From contig BMWJ01000010.1 of assembly GCA_014651175.1 (NCBI GenBank), forward strand, positions 1 to 64,000: a stretch of DNA of 64,000 nt, given 5' to 3'. Positions 25,396 through 35,093 of this stretch are shown here, piece by piece; the stretch's first letter is position 1, and every line of letters starts with the position of its first letter. The translations under genes and the position numbers were made by a program. The notes beneath the pieces are model-generated. The model had not been told where the DNA came from, made no database searches, and worked only from the letters and a program-made list of their open reading frames with translations. The stretch is from Streptomyces clavifer (GTDB lineage: Bacteria > Actinomycetota > Actinomycetes > Streptomycetales > Streptomycetaceae).

Positions 25396-25523
25396 CTCCG
25401 TCCGGGCCGCCCACCGGCCCCGCGTCGCCCCGCCCTCTTATTGCGCATTACTTGCACGTACGCTGATACGGCAGGTGATGTGCCGTACGGGGCCCGTGGG
25501 GCCGGGAGCGAGGGTGAGGGTCC

Positions 25524-26162
25524 GTGAGGGCGACCGCGGAGGCGACAAGGGTTCCGGGCGCGCCTGCCCACACGGGCGGGTACGACGCGCACGCGGGTGG
25601 GTACGACGCGCCCGCCCACACGGGCGGGTACGAGCTGCGGACCGCCACCGCGCAGGACCTCGGCGGCGCACGGGCGGTCATGCTGGACACCGTCTACCGC
25701 GACCTCGGCTCCGGCTACGTCCCGCGCTGGCACGCCGACATCATCGACCCGGAGAGCGCCTATCTGAGGCCCGACCGCTGCACGCTGCTGGTCGTGCGGC
25801 ACGGTGACGAGATCGTCGCCACGGGCGCGGTGCGGGACCGGGGCCCCGCGGCGCCGCCCAATCCGCAGTGGGTCGCCGACCGCTTCCCCTCCGGGACGAC
25901 CGCTCAGCTGTGCCGGATCTACGTACGCCCCGAGCACCGGCGGCACGGGCTGGCCCGGTGGCTGGTGCGGGAGCTCGGGGCCTTCGCCGCCGGGGCGGGC
26001 GGCTACACCTCGCTCTACCTGCACACCGACCCGGCCGTGCCGGGCGCCGAGCCGTTCTGGCGGTCGTTGGCGCGCGAGGTCTGCGACGAACGGACCCTGC
26101 CCGGCGGAGGCCAGGGCATCATCCACTTCGAACTGCCGATGCCGATGCCGGCCGCCGTGTGA
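25524..26162 (+). CDS. GNAT-family N-acetyltransferase
   Basis: The product is 212 residues from GTG 25524. The acetyl-CoA loop is QLCRIYVRPEHRRHGLARWL, typical of GNAT motif A. Residues 10-36 contain three copies of a GGY(D/E)-based repeat separated by His/Ala/Pro, encoded by tandem DNA repeats. A downstream start after the repeats is possible. It precedes a transporter block absent, as far as I recall, from this place in S. coelicolor. Substrate unknown. Confidence 0.75.
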   Translation: MRATAEATRVPGAPAHTGGYDAHAGGYDAPAHTGGYELRTATAQDLGGARAVMLDTVYRDLGSGYVPRWHADIIDPESAYLRPDRCTLLVVRHGDEIVATGAVRDRGPAAPPNPQWVADRFPSGTTAQLCRIYVRPEHRRHGLARWLVRELGAFAAGAGGYTSLYLHTDPAVPGAEPFWRSLAREVCDERTLPGGGQGIIHFELPMPMPAAV

Positions 26163-26179
26163 ACCACCAGCCGCTCCGA

Positions 26180-26194
26180 TGACAATCGTTTCCA
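26180..26194. promoter_or_regulatory. Possible Zur-like box
   Basis: TGACAATCGTTTCCA resembles the Streptomyces Zur consensus TGAnAATnnTTTTCA, with imperfect symmetry. It lies just before the solute-binding lipoprotein gene. Match by eye only. Confidence 0.3.
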
Positions 26195-26208
26195 TAGAGG
26201 GTTCCGCC

Positions 26209-27717
26209 ATGCCTACGCTCCGAAGCCGCCGTTCACCCCTGCCGGTGATCGCCGCAGCCCTCCTGCTGCCTCTCGCCGCCTGCTCCTCCGGCGGCGACGG
26301 TGCCTCCGAGGGCGGAGGCCGGCTCCGGGTCGTCATGGCCTTTCCGCCCGCCCAGGCCATGTCCCCCTACGGCGACGACGCGGTCACCCTCAGCCGGCTC
26401 GCCGTCATCGAGGGCCTCACCACCCTCGACAGGAACGGCGCCCCCCAGCCCGCGCTCGCCGCGTCCTGGAAGCGGGACAACGCCACCACCTGGACGTTCA
26501 CCCTCCGCGACGCCGTCTTCCAGGACGGCACCGAGGTGGACGCCGACGCGGTGGTGCGCTCCCTCACCGCAGCCGGCAAGGCATCCCCGCTGCCCCGGGT
26601 CCTGTCCGACACCGGCCTGCGGGCGACGGCCACCGGCCCCGGCACCGTACGGATCGTCACCGAGGACGCCGACCCGCTGCTCCCGCAGCGGCTCGCCAAC
26701 CCCTCCCTCACGATCCTGTCCGCCGACGCCTACCAGGGCGGGAAGGTGAACCCCGCCGGGCACGCCACCGGCCCCTTCACCCTGACCGACGTCAAGGGCG
26801 CGGTCGCCGCCACCCTGGAGCGCAACGCCGACTACTGGGGCGACACGGCGAAGTCCCCGGGCGTCGACGTCACCTTCGTCGCCGACGGCACCGCCCGCGC
26901 CAACGCCCTGCGCACGGACGCCGTGGACGTCGCCGAGTACGTACCGATCGCGCAGGCGTCGCTGCTCGGCGACGGGTTCGTCCACGCATTCCCCTCGGCC
27001 CGGACCAACGGCCTGTCGCTCAACACCGCACGCGGTGTCTTCGCCGACCCGGCCATGCGCGCCGCCGCCCGCGAGGCGATCGACTCCGAGGCCCTCGTCG
27101 ACGGCGTCTACGAAGGCCGGGCCGACACCTCCCAGGGCCTCCTCGGCCCCGGTGTCCCCTGGGCGGCGAAGGGCCGCACCGCGCCCACGAACCGGGCCGA
27201 GGCCGCCGGACGGGACGAGGTGGCGAAGACGAAGGAGATCGTGCTCGCCACCTACACCAACCGGCCCGAACTCCCCGAGGTCGCCACGATCGTCCAGCAG
27301 CAGCTCAAGAAGCGCGGCTTCACCGTCAAGCAGGTCGTCCGCGACTACGCGCAGCTGGAGGCGGACGCGCTCGCCGGGAAGTTCGACGCGTTCATCCAGG
27401 CCCGCAACACGCTGCTCGACACCGCAGACCCCGTCTCCTACCTCGCCTCCGACTTCACCTGCGACGGCAGCTTCAACATCTCCCAGCTCTGCGACCCGCG
27501 CGTCGACGCCGCCGTCGCCGAGGCCGCCTCCCTGGCCGGCACCGAGGAGCGCCACCGCGCCGAGATGACCGCCGAGGCCGCGGTGCTCGGCGCCGACGCC
27601 CTCGTGCCGCTCGTCCACGAGCGCTTCGTCCAGGGCTACGACGACGCCCGCGTCGAAGGCGTCGCGCTCGACCCGATGGAACGCACCCTGATCACCGCCG
27701 ACACCCACGTCGGCTGA
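26209..27717 (+). CDS. ABC transporter solute-binding lipoprotein (family 5)
   Basis: The product is 502 residues from ATG 26209. The signal peptide ends in lipobox LAAC near residue 25. The remainder is a peptide/nickel-type SBP_bac_5 protein: LTTLDRNGAPQPALAASWKR, WTFTLRDAVFQDGTEVDADA, NADYWGD and DFTCDGSFNISQLCDPRVD. It captures oligopeptides, nickel or metallophore complexes outside the cell. The permease gene follows after 4 bp, but no ATPase gene is present in the block. Confidence 0.88.
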   Translation: MPTLRSRRSPLPVIAAALLLPLAACSSGGDGASEGGGRLRVVMAFPPAQAMSPYGDDAVTLSRLAVIEGLTTLDRNGAPQPALAASWKRDNATTWTFTLRDAVFQDGTEVDADAVVRSLTAAGKASPLPRVLSDTGLRATATGPGTVRIVTEDADPLLPQRLANPSLTILSADAYQGGKVNPAGHATGPFTLTDVKGAVAATLERNADYWGDTAKSPGVDVTFVADGTARANALRTDAVDVAEYVPIAQASLLGDGFVHAFPSARTNGLSLNTARGVFADPAMRAAAREAIDSEALVDGVYEGRADTSQGLLGPGVPWAAKGRTAPTNRAEAAGRDEVAKTKEIVLATYTNRPELPEVATIVQQQLKKRGFTVKQVVRDYAQLEADALAGKFDAFIQARNTLLDTADPVSYLASDFTCDGSFNISQLCDPRVDAAVAEAASLAGTEERHRAEMTAEAAVLGADALVPLVHERFVQGYDDARVEGVALDPMERTLITADTHVG

Positions 27718-27721
27718 CCGG

Positions 27722-29434
27722 GTGCGGTACCTGGGACCGCGGCTGGTCACCCTCCTGGCCGTCGTCGCCGTGATCGGCCTGCTGCCCTGGCTGACCCGGA
27801 CCGATCCGGCCCTGACGATCCTGCACGCCCGTTACGCGGACCGGCCGCCGACGCCCGCCGTGCTCGACGCCATCCGCGCCGAGACCGGGCTCGACGGCGG
27901 CCCGCTGCGGGTGCTCGTCGACTGGGCGGGCGGGCTGCTCCGGGGCGACCTGGGGGAGTCCTGGGTCTCCGGACAGCCCGTCGGCCCCGATGTGACGTCC
28001 GCGCTCGGCGTCTCGCTCACCCTCATGGGCGTCTCGCTCGCCGTCGCCCTGGTCCTCGCACTCGCACTCGCCTCCCCGACGCTCCGACGAGGCGCACGCC
28101 GCGAGCTCACCACCACCCGGGCCGGAGCGGGTGCCGCGGTCCTCGCAGCCCTGCCGGAATTCCTGCTGGCCGCGGTCCTGGCCACCGTCCTCGCCGTACA
28201 GCTGGGCTGGTTCCCCGCCCTCGGCTGGGGGCGCGCCGAACAGCTCGTCCTGCCCGCCCTCGCCATGGGCATCCCGGCCGGCGCCCTGCTCGGACGGCTC
28301 CTGGACGACGCACTGCCCGCCGCCCTCGCCGAACCCTGGGCCCGCGCCGCCACCGCCGGAGGCATCCCGCCGCGCCGCATCGCCGCCCACGCCCTGCGCC
28401 GCACCCTCCCCACCCTGCTGCCGCAGCTCGGGCTGATCGTCGTCGGCCTCACCGGCGGCGCGGTCGCCGTCGAGACCCTCTACGCCGTACCCGGCCTCGG
28501 CGGCACCGCGCTCGCCGCAGCCCTCGCCCAGGACCTGCCCGTCCTCCAGGCCTGCGTCCTGCTCCTGCTCCTGCTGGGTCTCGCGGCCGGGCTCGCGGCC
28601 CGGCTCGGCTCACTCGCCCTGCTCGGCCCCGCCCGGTCCGACCGGGCCCTGCCCGCCCTCACCCACCCGTCCCTGCCCGTACGCCGCCCGGTCACCGTCG
28701 CCGCAATCACCCTGGCCGCGCTGCTGGCCGCGGCCGTCGTCTGGGGCCTGCTGCGCGACCCGCTCTCCGTGGACGCCGCCGCCCGCCTCGCCGCGCCCTC
28801 GGCCGCCCACCCGCTGGGCACCGACTCCCTGGGCCGCGACATCCTCGCCCGGCTCGGCCACGGCGCCGCCCGGACCGTGCTCACCGCCCTCGCCGTCGGC
28901 GCCGTCACCCTGCTGCTGGGACTGATCGTCGGAGCCCTCGGCGCCGGGGCCCTCACCGAGACGGCCAACGCACTGCCCGCGGTTCTGGCCGGACTCGTCG
29001 TCGCCGCCATCGCCGGACCGGGCCCCCTGGGCGCGGCCGTCGCCGTCGCCGCCGTCGCCTGGGCCCCCCTCGCCGCCCACACCTCCGCGCTGTACGCACA
29101 GGAGAAGGCCGCCCCGCACCTCGCGGCCGCCGTCGTCCTCGGCGCCGGACGGGCCCACCTGCTGCGCCGCCACCTCCTGCCGGGCGTCGTACCCCCCGTC
29201 GTCCGGCACGCCGTCCTGCGCGTCCCGGCCATCGCCCTGGCCCTCGCCTCCCTCGGCTTCCTCGGCCTCGGAACCCAGCCCCCGGCACCCGAATGGGGCC
29301 GCATGCTCTCGGAGAACATGCCGTACGCCGAACGGGCCCCCTGGGCCGTCCTCGCCCCCGCCGCCGCCCTGGCCGCCCTCGGCGCGCTCGCGGTGCTCAC
29401 CTCGGCGGCCGTACGCGGCAGGAGCCACCGATGA
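27722..29434 (+). CDS. Fused DppB-DppC type ABC permease
   Basis: The product is 570 residues from GTG 27722, about twice the normal permease length. The N-terminal half is DppB-like (large periplasmic loop, then the coupling loop ARAATAGGIPPRRIAAHALR). The C-terminal half starts near PLGTDSLGRDILARLGHG, the hallmark of DppC, with its own coupling segment and GFLGLGTQPPAPEWG. A single polypeptide may thus supply the whole channel. It overlaps the MFS gene. The cognate ATPases must come from elsewhere or have been lost. Confidence 0.85.
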   Translation: MRYLGPRLVTLLAVVAVIGLLPWLTRTDPALTILHARYADRPPTPAVLDAIRAETGLDGGPLRVLVDWAGGLLRGDLGESWVSGQPVGPDVTSALGVSLTLMGVSLAVALVLALALASPTLRRGARRELTTTRAGAGAAVLAALPEFLLAAVLATVLAVQLGWFPALGWGRAEQLVLPALAMGIPAGALLGRLLDDALPAALAEPWARAATAGGIPPRRIAAHALRRTLPTLLPQLGLIVVGLTGGAVAVETLYAVPGLGGTALAAALAQDLPVLQACVLLLLLLGLAAGLAARLGSLALLGPARSDRALPALTHPSLPVRRPVTVAAITLAALLAAAVVWGLLRDPLSVDAAARLAAPSAAHPLGTDSLGRDILARLGHGAARTVLTALAVGAVTLLLGLIVGALGAGALTETANALPAVLAGLVVAAIAGPGPLGAAVAVAAVAWAPLAAHTSALYAQEKAAPHLAAAVVLGAGRAHLLRRHLLPGVVPPVVRHAVLRVPAIALALASLGFLGLGTQPPAPEWGRMLSENMPYAERAPWAVLAPAAALAALGALAVLTSAAVRGRSHR

Positions 29435-30690
29435 CCGTGCAGCCCGAACGCGTCCGGGCGGGCGCGGCCCGGTCCGCCCTCACGCCCTACCTCCGGCTCC
29501 TGACCGTCACGCAGTTCGCCTTCAACGTCGGCTTCTACGCCGTCCTGCCCTACCTCGCCGCCCACCTCGGCGACGGACTCGGCATGGCCGGCTGGCTCGT
29601 CGGCCTCGTCCTCGGACTCCGCACCTTCAGCCAGCAGGGCCTCTTCGTCGTCGGAGGCGCCCTCACCGACCGCTACGGCCCCCGCCCGGTCGTCCTCGCG
29701 GGATGCGTCCTGCGCATCGCCGGATTCTGCTGGCTCGCCCTCGCCGGTTCCACCGCGACCGTCATCGGCGCCGTCGTCCTCATCGGCTTCGCCGCCGCGC
29801 TCTTCTCACCGGCCGTCGAGTCGGAGACCGCCCGGGCCGCCGTCGCACACGAAGCCGGCACCGGAACCCCGCGCGCCCAGGTCCTCGCCGTGTTCTCCGC
29901 CGCAGGCCAGGCCGGAGCCTTCCTCGGGCCCCTGCTCGGCACCCTCCTCCTGTTCCTGGGCGGCGGATTCACGGCCGCCTGCCTCGCCGGAGCGCTCGTC
30001 TTCATCGGCGTACTGGCCGGGCACGCCCGCCTCATGCCGCACCGGCCCCGCACCACCACCCGCGAGCCCGGACGCGGCCGCTTCCCCCGCGAGGTCTTCG
30101 CCAACCGCCCCTTCCTCGTCCTGTGCCTCGCCTACAGCACCTACCTCCTCTCCTACAACCAGCTGTATCTCGCGCTGCCGGTCGAGGTGGAGCGCGTCAC
30201 CGGGTCGCAGAGCGCGATCGGCGGACTCTTCGCGCTGTCGTCCCTCCTCGTCGTCGGCGCCCAACTGCCGCTCACCCGCTGGTCGGCCCACCGCATCGCA
30301 CCCCGCACCGCACTCGTCGCCGGGCTCGCCGTCGTCTCCGCCGGATTCGCCGCCGTACCCCTCGCCCCCGGCGGGCCCGCAGGACTGCTCCCCGCCGCGA
30401 CCTTCGTCGTCCTGCTCACCCTCGGTCAGATGCTGCTGATCCCCGCCGCCCGGGGACTCGTACCCGACCTGGTCGACGACCACCGGCTCGGCCTCGCCAC
30501 CGGAGCCCTGTCCTCGGTCTCCGGCCTCGCCGTCCTCGTGGGCAGCGCTGCGACGGGCACGCTCCTCGGCACCCCGGGACCGGTCCTGTGGACCGCGCTC
30601 GCGGCGGTCCCCCTCGCCGGTGCCGCACTCGCCCTGGCCCTGCCCCGCGGAGGGCTCGCCCGGGTGCCCGAGGGCACCGGGACCGATTAG
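29431..30690 (+). CDS. MFS exporter, co-operonic with ABC permease
   Basis: The product is 419 residues; the ATG overlaps the permease stop. Twelve membrane segments; the A motif reads GALTDRYGPRP. An MFS exporter paired with a family-5 importer recalls metallophore systems such as Cnt, where one exports the chelator and the other retrieves the complex. No biosynthetic gene is nearby, so this remains inference; drug or peptide export is also possible. Confidence 0.8.
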   Translation: MTVQPERVRAGAARSALTPYLRLLTVTQFAFNVGFYAVLPYLAAHLGDGLGMAGWLVGLVLGLRTFSQQGLFVVGGALTDRYGPRPVVLAGCVLRIAGFCWLALAGSTATVIGAVVLIGFAAALFSPAVESETARAAVAHEAGTGTPRAQVLAVFSAAGQAGAFLGPLLGTLLLFLGGGFTAACLAGALVFIGVLAGHARLMPHRPRTTTREPGRGRFPREVFANRPFLVLCLAYSTYLLSYNQLYLALPVEVERVTGSQSAIGGLFALSSLLVVGAQLPLTRWSAHRIAPRTALVAGLAVVSAGFAAVPLAPGGPAGLLPAATFVVLLTLGQMLLIPAARGLVPDLVDDHRLGLATGALSSVSGLAVLVGSAATGTLLGTPGPVLWTALAAVPLAGAALALALPRGGLARVPEGTGTD

Positions 30691-30749
30691 TTGCGACACG
30701 TTTTCCACAGGGGCGCTGGGCACTGGTGCGGGCCCACTACCCTTGAGGG

Positions 30750-32150
30750 GTGACTATTCGCCTGCATGACACCAACGCCCGGCAGATCCGTGACTTCGTG
30801 CCGCTCACCGCGGGCTGTGTCTCGATCTACCTCTGTGGCGCGACTGTCCAGGCCGCCCCGCACATCGGGCACATCAGGTCCGGGCTGAACTTCGACATCA
30901 TGCGCCGCTGGTTCGAATACCGCGGGTACGACGTGACGTTCATCCGGAATGTCACCGACATCGACGACAAGATCATCAAGAAGTCCGCCGAGCAGAACCG
31001 CCCCTGGTGGTCCATCGGCTACGAGAACGAGCGCGCGTTCAACGACGGCTACGACGCCCTGGGCTGCCTCCCGCCCACCTACGAACCGCGCGCGACCGGC
31101 CACATCACCGAGATGGTCGAGATGATGCGCGGCCTCATCGAGCGCGGCCATGCCTACGAGGCCGACGGCAACGTCTACTTCGACGTCCGCTCGTACGAGG
31201 GATACCTGGAGCTCTCCAACCAGGACCTGGACGACCTGCGCCAGCCCTCCGGCGACAACGAGACCGGCAAGCGGGACAAGCGCGACTTCGCCATGTGGAA
31301 GGCCGCCAAGCCCGGCGAGCCCAGCTGGGAGACGCCCTGGGGCCGCGGCCGTCCCGGCTGGCACCTGGAGTGCTCCGCCATGGCGCACAAGTACCTCGGC
31401 ACCGCCTTCGACATCCACGGCGGCGGCATCGACCTGATCTTCCCGCACCACGACAACGAGATCGCCCAGGCCAAGGCCTTCGGCGACGAGTTCGCGAAGT
31501 ACTGGGTCCACAACGGCTGGGTCACCCTGGCCGGCGAGAAGATGTCCAAGTCCCTCGGCAACTCCGTGCTGGTCAGCGAGATGGTCAAGCAGTGGCGGCC
31601 CATCGTGCTGCGCTACTACCTCGGCACCCCGCACTACCGCTCCATGATCGAGTACAGCGAGGAATCGCTGCGTGAGGCCGAGTCCGCGTTCGCACGGATC
31701 GAGGGCTTCGTCCAGCGGGTCATCGAGAAGTCGGGCGGCGAGGTCGCCCCCGCCTCCGAGGTGCCGCCCGCGTTCGCCGAGGCGATGGACGACGACCTCG
31801 GTGTCCCCCAGGCGCTCGCGATCGTCCACACCACCGTCCGGCAGGGCAACTCCGCCCTCGCCGCCGACGACAAGGAAGCCGCCGTCGCCCGCCTCGCCGA
31901 GGTGCGCGCCATGCTCGGCGTCCTCGGCCTGGACCCCCTCGACGCCCACTGGGCGGGCGAGACCGACCGCGGCGAAGACCTGCACGGCGTCGTCGACACC
32001 CTCGTACGGCTCGTCCTGGACCAGCGCCAGTCGGCACGCGAGCGCAAGGACTGGCCCGCCGCCGACGCCATCCGCGACCAGCTCAACCAGTCCGGCCTCG
32101 TCATCGAGGACAGCCCCGGGGGACCCAGGTGGACCCTCGGCGCGCGCTGA
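30750..32150 (+). CDS. cysS: Cysteinyl-tRNA synthetase
   Basis: The product is 466 residues, start GTG. It has the HIGH motif PHIGHIRSG, the zinc ligands Cys in YLCGATVQ and LECSAM and His in FPHHDNEIAQ, and KMSKS in GEKMSKSLGN. The C-terminal helical domain ends at PGGPRWTLGAR. It charges tRNA-Cys. It is followed by a terminator and rlmB, as in other Streptomyces. Confidence 0.95.
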   Translation: MTIRLHDTNARQIRDFVPLTAGCVSIYLCGATVQAAPHIGHIRSGLNFDIMRRWFEYRGYDVTFIRNVTDIDDKIIKKSAEQNRPWWSIGYENERAFNDGYDALGCLPPTYEPRATGHITEMVEMMRGLIERGHAYEADGNVYFDVRSYEGYLELSNQDLDDLRQPSGDNETGKRDKRDFAMWKAAKPGEPSWETPWGRGRPGWHLECSAMAHKYLGTAFDIHGGGIDLIFPHHDNEIAQAKAFGDEFAKYWVHNGWVTLAGEKMSKSLGNSVLVSEMVKQWRPIVLRYYLGTPHYRSMIEYSEESLREAESAFARIEGFVQRVIEKSGGEVAPASEVPPAFAEAMDDDLGVPQALAIVHTTVRQGNSALAADDKEAAVARLAEVRAMLGVLGLDPLDAHWAGETDRGEDLHGVVDTLVRLVLDQRQSARERKDWPAADAIRDQLNQSGLVIEDSPGGPRWTLGAR

Positions 32151-32186
32151 GCGGTTGCCCTTCGCACCCCGCGTGAGCAGCGCAAA

Positions 32187-32214
32187 TGTGCCGCCCGGCC
32201 GTCCGGGCGGCACA
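32187..32214 (+). terminator. cysS terminator
   Basis: TGTGCCGCCCGG and CCGGGCGGCACA form a perfect 12-bp stem with loop CCGT, followed by CTTT. Confidence 0.8.
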
Positions 32215-32260
32215 CTTTCACTTGAGACACGTTTTTCTGAAGCAACGAAACAGGTAGGTC

Positions 32261-33217
32261 ATGGCCGGGAACAGCCAGCGCAGGAACCGCCGCACGTCCA
32301 ACAAGAAGGGCATGCAGGTCGGCAGCGGCGGTAACCGACGCCGTGCTCTCGAAGGCAAGGGACCGACGCCGCCCGCCTCCGTCCGCAAGGGACACAAGAA
32401 GAACCGGGTGGCGAGCGCCCAGGCCAAGCAGGCCGCGGCCCGCCGCCCCGCCCCGCGCCGCGGAGGCGCCAAGGGCACGTCGGAGATGGTCGTCGGCCGC
32501 AACCCGGTCTTCGAGGCCCTGCGCGACGGTGTCCCCGCGACCACCCTCTACGTCCAGCAGTACATCGACAACGACGAGCGGGTCCGCGAGGCGCTCCAGC
32601 TCGCCGGTGAGCGCGGCAACATCCACCTCATGGAGGCACCGCGCCCCGAGCTCGACCGGATGACGAACGGCCTGAACCACCAGGGCCTCGTCCTCCAGGT
32701 CCCGCCGTACGAGTACGCGCACCCCGAGGACCTCACCGCCGCCGCGTACGACAACAACGAGGACCCGCTGATCGTCGCCCTCGACGGCGTCACCGACCCG
32801 CGCAACCTCGGCGCCATCGTCCGCTCCGTCTCCGCCTTCGGCGGCCACGGCGTGGTCGTCCCCGAGCGCCGGGCAGCAGGCATGACGGCCGGAGCCTGGA
32901 AGTCCTCCGCCGGTACCGCCGCCCGCACCCCCGTCTCCCGCGTCACCAACCTGACCCGGGCCCTGGAGGGTTACCAGAAGGCGGGCATCACCGTCGTCGG
33001 CCTCGCCGCCGACGGGGAGCACACCGTCGAGGACCTCGAAGCCCTCGCGGGCCCCGTCGTCATCGTCATCGGCAGCGAGGGCAAGGGCCTCGGCCGCCTC
33101 GTGGGCGAGACCTGCGACTACCGGGTCCGGATCTCGATGCCGGGTGGCGCCGAATCCCTGAACGCGGGCGTCGCCGCGGGCATCGTCCTGTACGAGGTCG
33201 CACGCCGCCGCGCGTGA
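32261..33217 (+). CDS. rlmB: 23S rRNA 2'-O-ribose methyltransferase (RlmB/TrmH family)
   Basis: The product is 318 residues. The first 75 residues are a strongly basic extension (SQRRNRRTSNKKG and on), common in actinobacterial members. Then come an L30e-like RNA-binding part and a SPOUT knot with LDGVTDPRNLGAIVRS, VIGSEGKGLGRLV and MPGGAESLNAGVAAGI. It likely methylates G2251 of 23S rRNA; exact target specificity is inferred from the family. It lies downstream of cysS. Confidence 0.9.
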   Translation: MAGNSQRRNRRTSNKKGMQVGSGGNRRRALEGKGPTPPASVRKGHKKNRVASAQAKQAAARRPAPRRGGAKGTSEMVVGRNPVFEALRDGVPATTLYVQQYIDNDERVREALQLAGERGNIHLMEAPRPELDRMTNGLNHQGLVLQVPPYEYAHPEDLTAAAYDNNEDPLIVALDGVTDPRNLGAIVRSVSAFGGHGVVVPERRAAGMTAGAWKSSAGTAARTPVSRVTNLTRALEGYQKAGITVVGLAADGEHTVEDLEALAGPVVIVIGSEGKGLGRLVGETCDYRVRISMPGGAESLNAGVAAGIVLYEVARRRA

Positions 33218-33411
33218 ACCGTCATGTCCGGCCCGGGAGTACACCCCCGGGCCGGACGGCGTACGCGACATGTCTACGCACCACGGTGCCCGACGGCGCA
33301 CCCGATCCGCACGTGATCCGCGGGGAACCGCACGCCGTCACAGACTATTGACGGGTCTCGGACACTTCGGACGTGCCGAGGCAGTGTCCTAATCACACAT
33401 CACTCGGTTAG

Positions 33412-35001
33412 ATGAGTGTGGACACCAGAACGCCTCGGTTCGACGACCAACCCGCCCTGAGCATGACGAAGGTCAACAGCGACCCAGCGCAGGTCATCGT
33501 CAACCACGCCAGCTTCCGGGTGCAGCTCGCCCCGGGCCAGCGCACACGGCTGCGGCCGGTGGCCTCCGCCGGAGCGGTCAGGATTCCCGCCATGAGCGGC
33601 GCGGGCGGCCGCAGGCGGGCCCCCCTCGTATGGAGCGGCAGGTCGGAGCCGGGTGACCCCGGAGCGACCGGGCTCCTGCAAGCCGTGCGGAACTCCACCG
33701 CGGGCCACCTCGACGCCCGCCCGGGCAGCGGCTACAGCGGGACGCAGGTCATCCCGCTCCTCGAGGAGACCCAGCCCAACCCGGTCGTCGTCGCCCCCCG
33801 CCCCGGACCCGGCCGGACGGGCCCCCTGCTGCCCCCCATGCGGCAGGCCGTCGGCGCCTACGACTCCGTCGACACCGACCCCCGGGCACCTCACGACACC
33901 TACGACGACGAGAGCCCCGACGACACCACCGCCGGGGAACGGCGCCACGCCAACGACAACGTCCGGCACGCCTACTTCCCCGGACGCCGCATGAACCTCG
34001 GCGTCGTCCTCCTCCCGCTGCGCGTCTTCCTCGGCTTCATCTCCATCTACGCCGGCATGGGCAAGCTCTCCGACCCCGCCTACTTCGACGGCGGCGACCG
34101 CGGCTCCATGGTCAAGTGGCTCACCTCGCTGCACCCCTGGCCCCTGGGTGAGCCCCTTCGCGACTTCGCCCTCACCCACCCCGTCGGCGCCGGACTCTCC
34201 GTCGCCTTCCTCCAGGTCGTCGTCGGCGTCCTCACGGTCCTCGGCCTCTGGCAGCGCGTCGCCGCCGGCTTCGGGGCCCTGCTGTCCGCCGCTCTCCTCG
34301 TGACGGTCAGCTGGCACAGCGCCGCCGCGTACGACGCATCCGACATCATCTTCCTGGCCGCCTGGAGCCCGCTCGTCATCGCAGGCGCCCCCGTCTACTC
34401 CGTCGACGGACGCCTCGCCGGAGACGCCTGGCGCAAGCTCGGCCCGCGCTCCGACATCTGGGACCTGCGCCGCCGCGTCCTGCGCCGCGGAACGGTCGTC
34501 GCCACCGTCGTCGTCGGACTGACCCTGCTGGTCGGCTCCATGATCGGCGGCGCCGTCCGGTCCACCGAGGTCGTCACCGTGCCCGGCCCCAACGGCAACC
34601 CGACCAACCAGCTCCCGGGCTCCCCGCTCCCGGGCGAGACCACGGGCAAGGGCAAGCCGTCCCGCACCCCGGAGCAGCGCCGCCCCGAAGCGGCCCCGTC
34701 CAGCGCCCCGAGCACCCCTTCGGCCGACGCGTCCACCCCGGGGTCCGACTCGGTCCGCGAATCCGGCCAGGCTCCCGGCATGAGCACGGGCCGGCCCAGC
34801 CAGACCCAGGGCACCGGCCAGCAGCCCCCGCAGGAGACGACTCCGCAGGAGCCCCCGGCCGGCAGCTCGGGCCCCACGTCGACCGGCGGCACCAGCTCCG
34901 GCGGCACCACCGGCGGCTCGGACGGCGGGTCCACCGACGGTGGCTCCACGGGCGGCTCCGGTGGAGCCGGCCAGAACCCCATCGGCGGCCTGCTCGGCTG
35001 A
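33412..35001 (+). CDS. DoxX-family membrane protein with long tails
   Basis: The product is 529 residues. Residues 1-190 are a cytoplasmic low-complexity region; residues about 195-335 carry the four-helix DoxX core (LRVFLGFISIYAGMGKLSDP, then FLQVVVGVLTVLGL and LAAWSPLVIAGAP). A further helix at about 365-385 leads to an exported Pro/Ser/Thr/Gly-rich tail ending in Gly-Ser-Thr repeats. DoxX proteins act in thiosulfate or redox functions at the membrane; the role here is unknown. A terminator follows. Confidence 0.8.
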   Translation: MSVDTRTPRFDDQPALSMTKVNSDPAQVIVNHASFRVQLAPGQRTRLRPVASAGAVRIPAMSGAGGRRRAPLVWSGRSEPGDPGATGLLQAVRNSTAGHLDARPGSGYSGTQVIPLLEETQPNPVVVAPRPGPGRTGPLLPPMRQAVGAYDSVDTDPRAPHDTYDDESPDDTTAGERRHANDNVRHAYFPGRRMNLGVVLLPLRVFLGFISIYAGMGKLSDPAYFDGGDRGSMVKWLTSLHPWPLGEPLRDFALTHPVGAGLSVAFLQVVVGVLTVLGLWQRVAAGFGALLSAALLVTVSWHSAAAYDASDIIFLAAWSPLVIAGAPVYSVDGRLAGDAWRKLGPRSDIWDLRRRVLRRGTVVATVVVGLTLLVGSMIGGAVRSTEVVTVPGPNGNPTNQLPGSPLPGETTGKGKPSRTPEQRRPEAAPSSAPSTPSADASTPGSDSVRESGQAPGMSTGRPSQTQGTGQQPPQETTPQEPPAGSSGPTSTGGTSSGGTTGGSDGGSTDGGSTGGSGGAGQNPIGGLLG

Positions 35002-35018
35002 CACCCATACACCGCACA

Positions 35019-35055
35019 GTGAGGGCGGCCACCGGTATCCGGTGGCCGCCCTCAC
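35019..35055. terminator. Bidirectional terminator
   Basis: GTGAGGGCGGCCACCGG and CCGGTGGCCGCCCTCAC form a perfect 17-bp stem with loop TAT between the convergent DoxX and nucleotidyltransferase genes. Confidence 0.9.
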
Positions 35056-35093
35056 ACATGCCCCGATGCCCCGCGGAGGCTCAGCAGGGGGTC

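Noticed and set aside
30687-32213. 508-residue minus-strand frame
   Set aside because: Complement of cysS; product is Val/Gly-rich without any family pattern.
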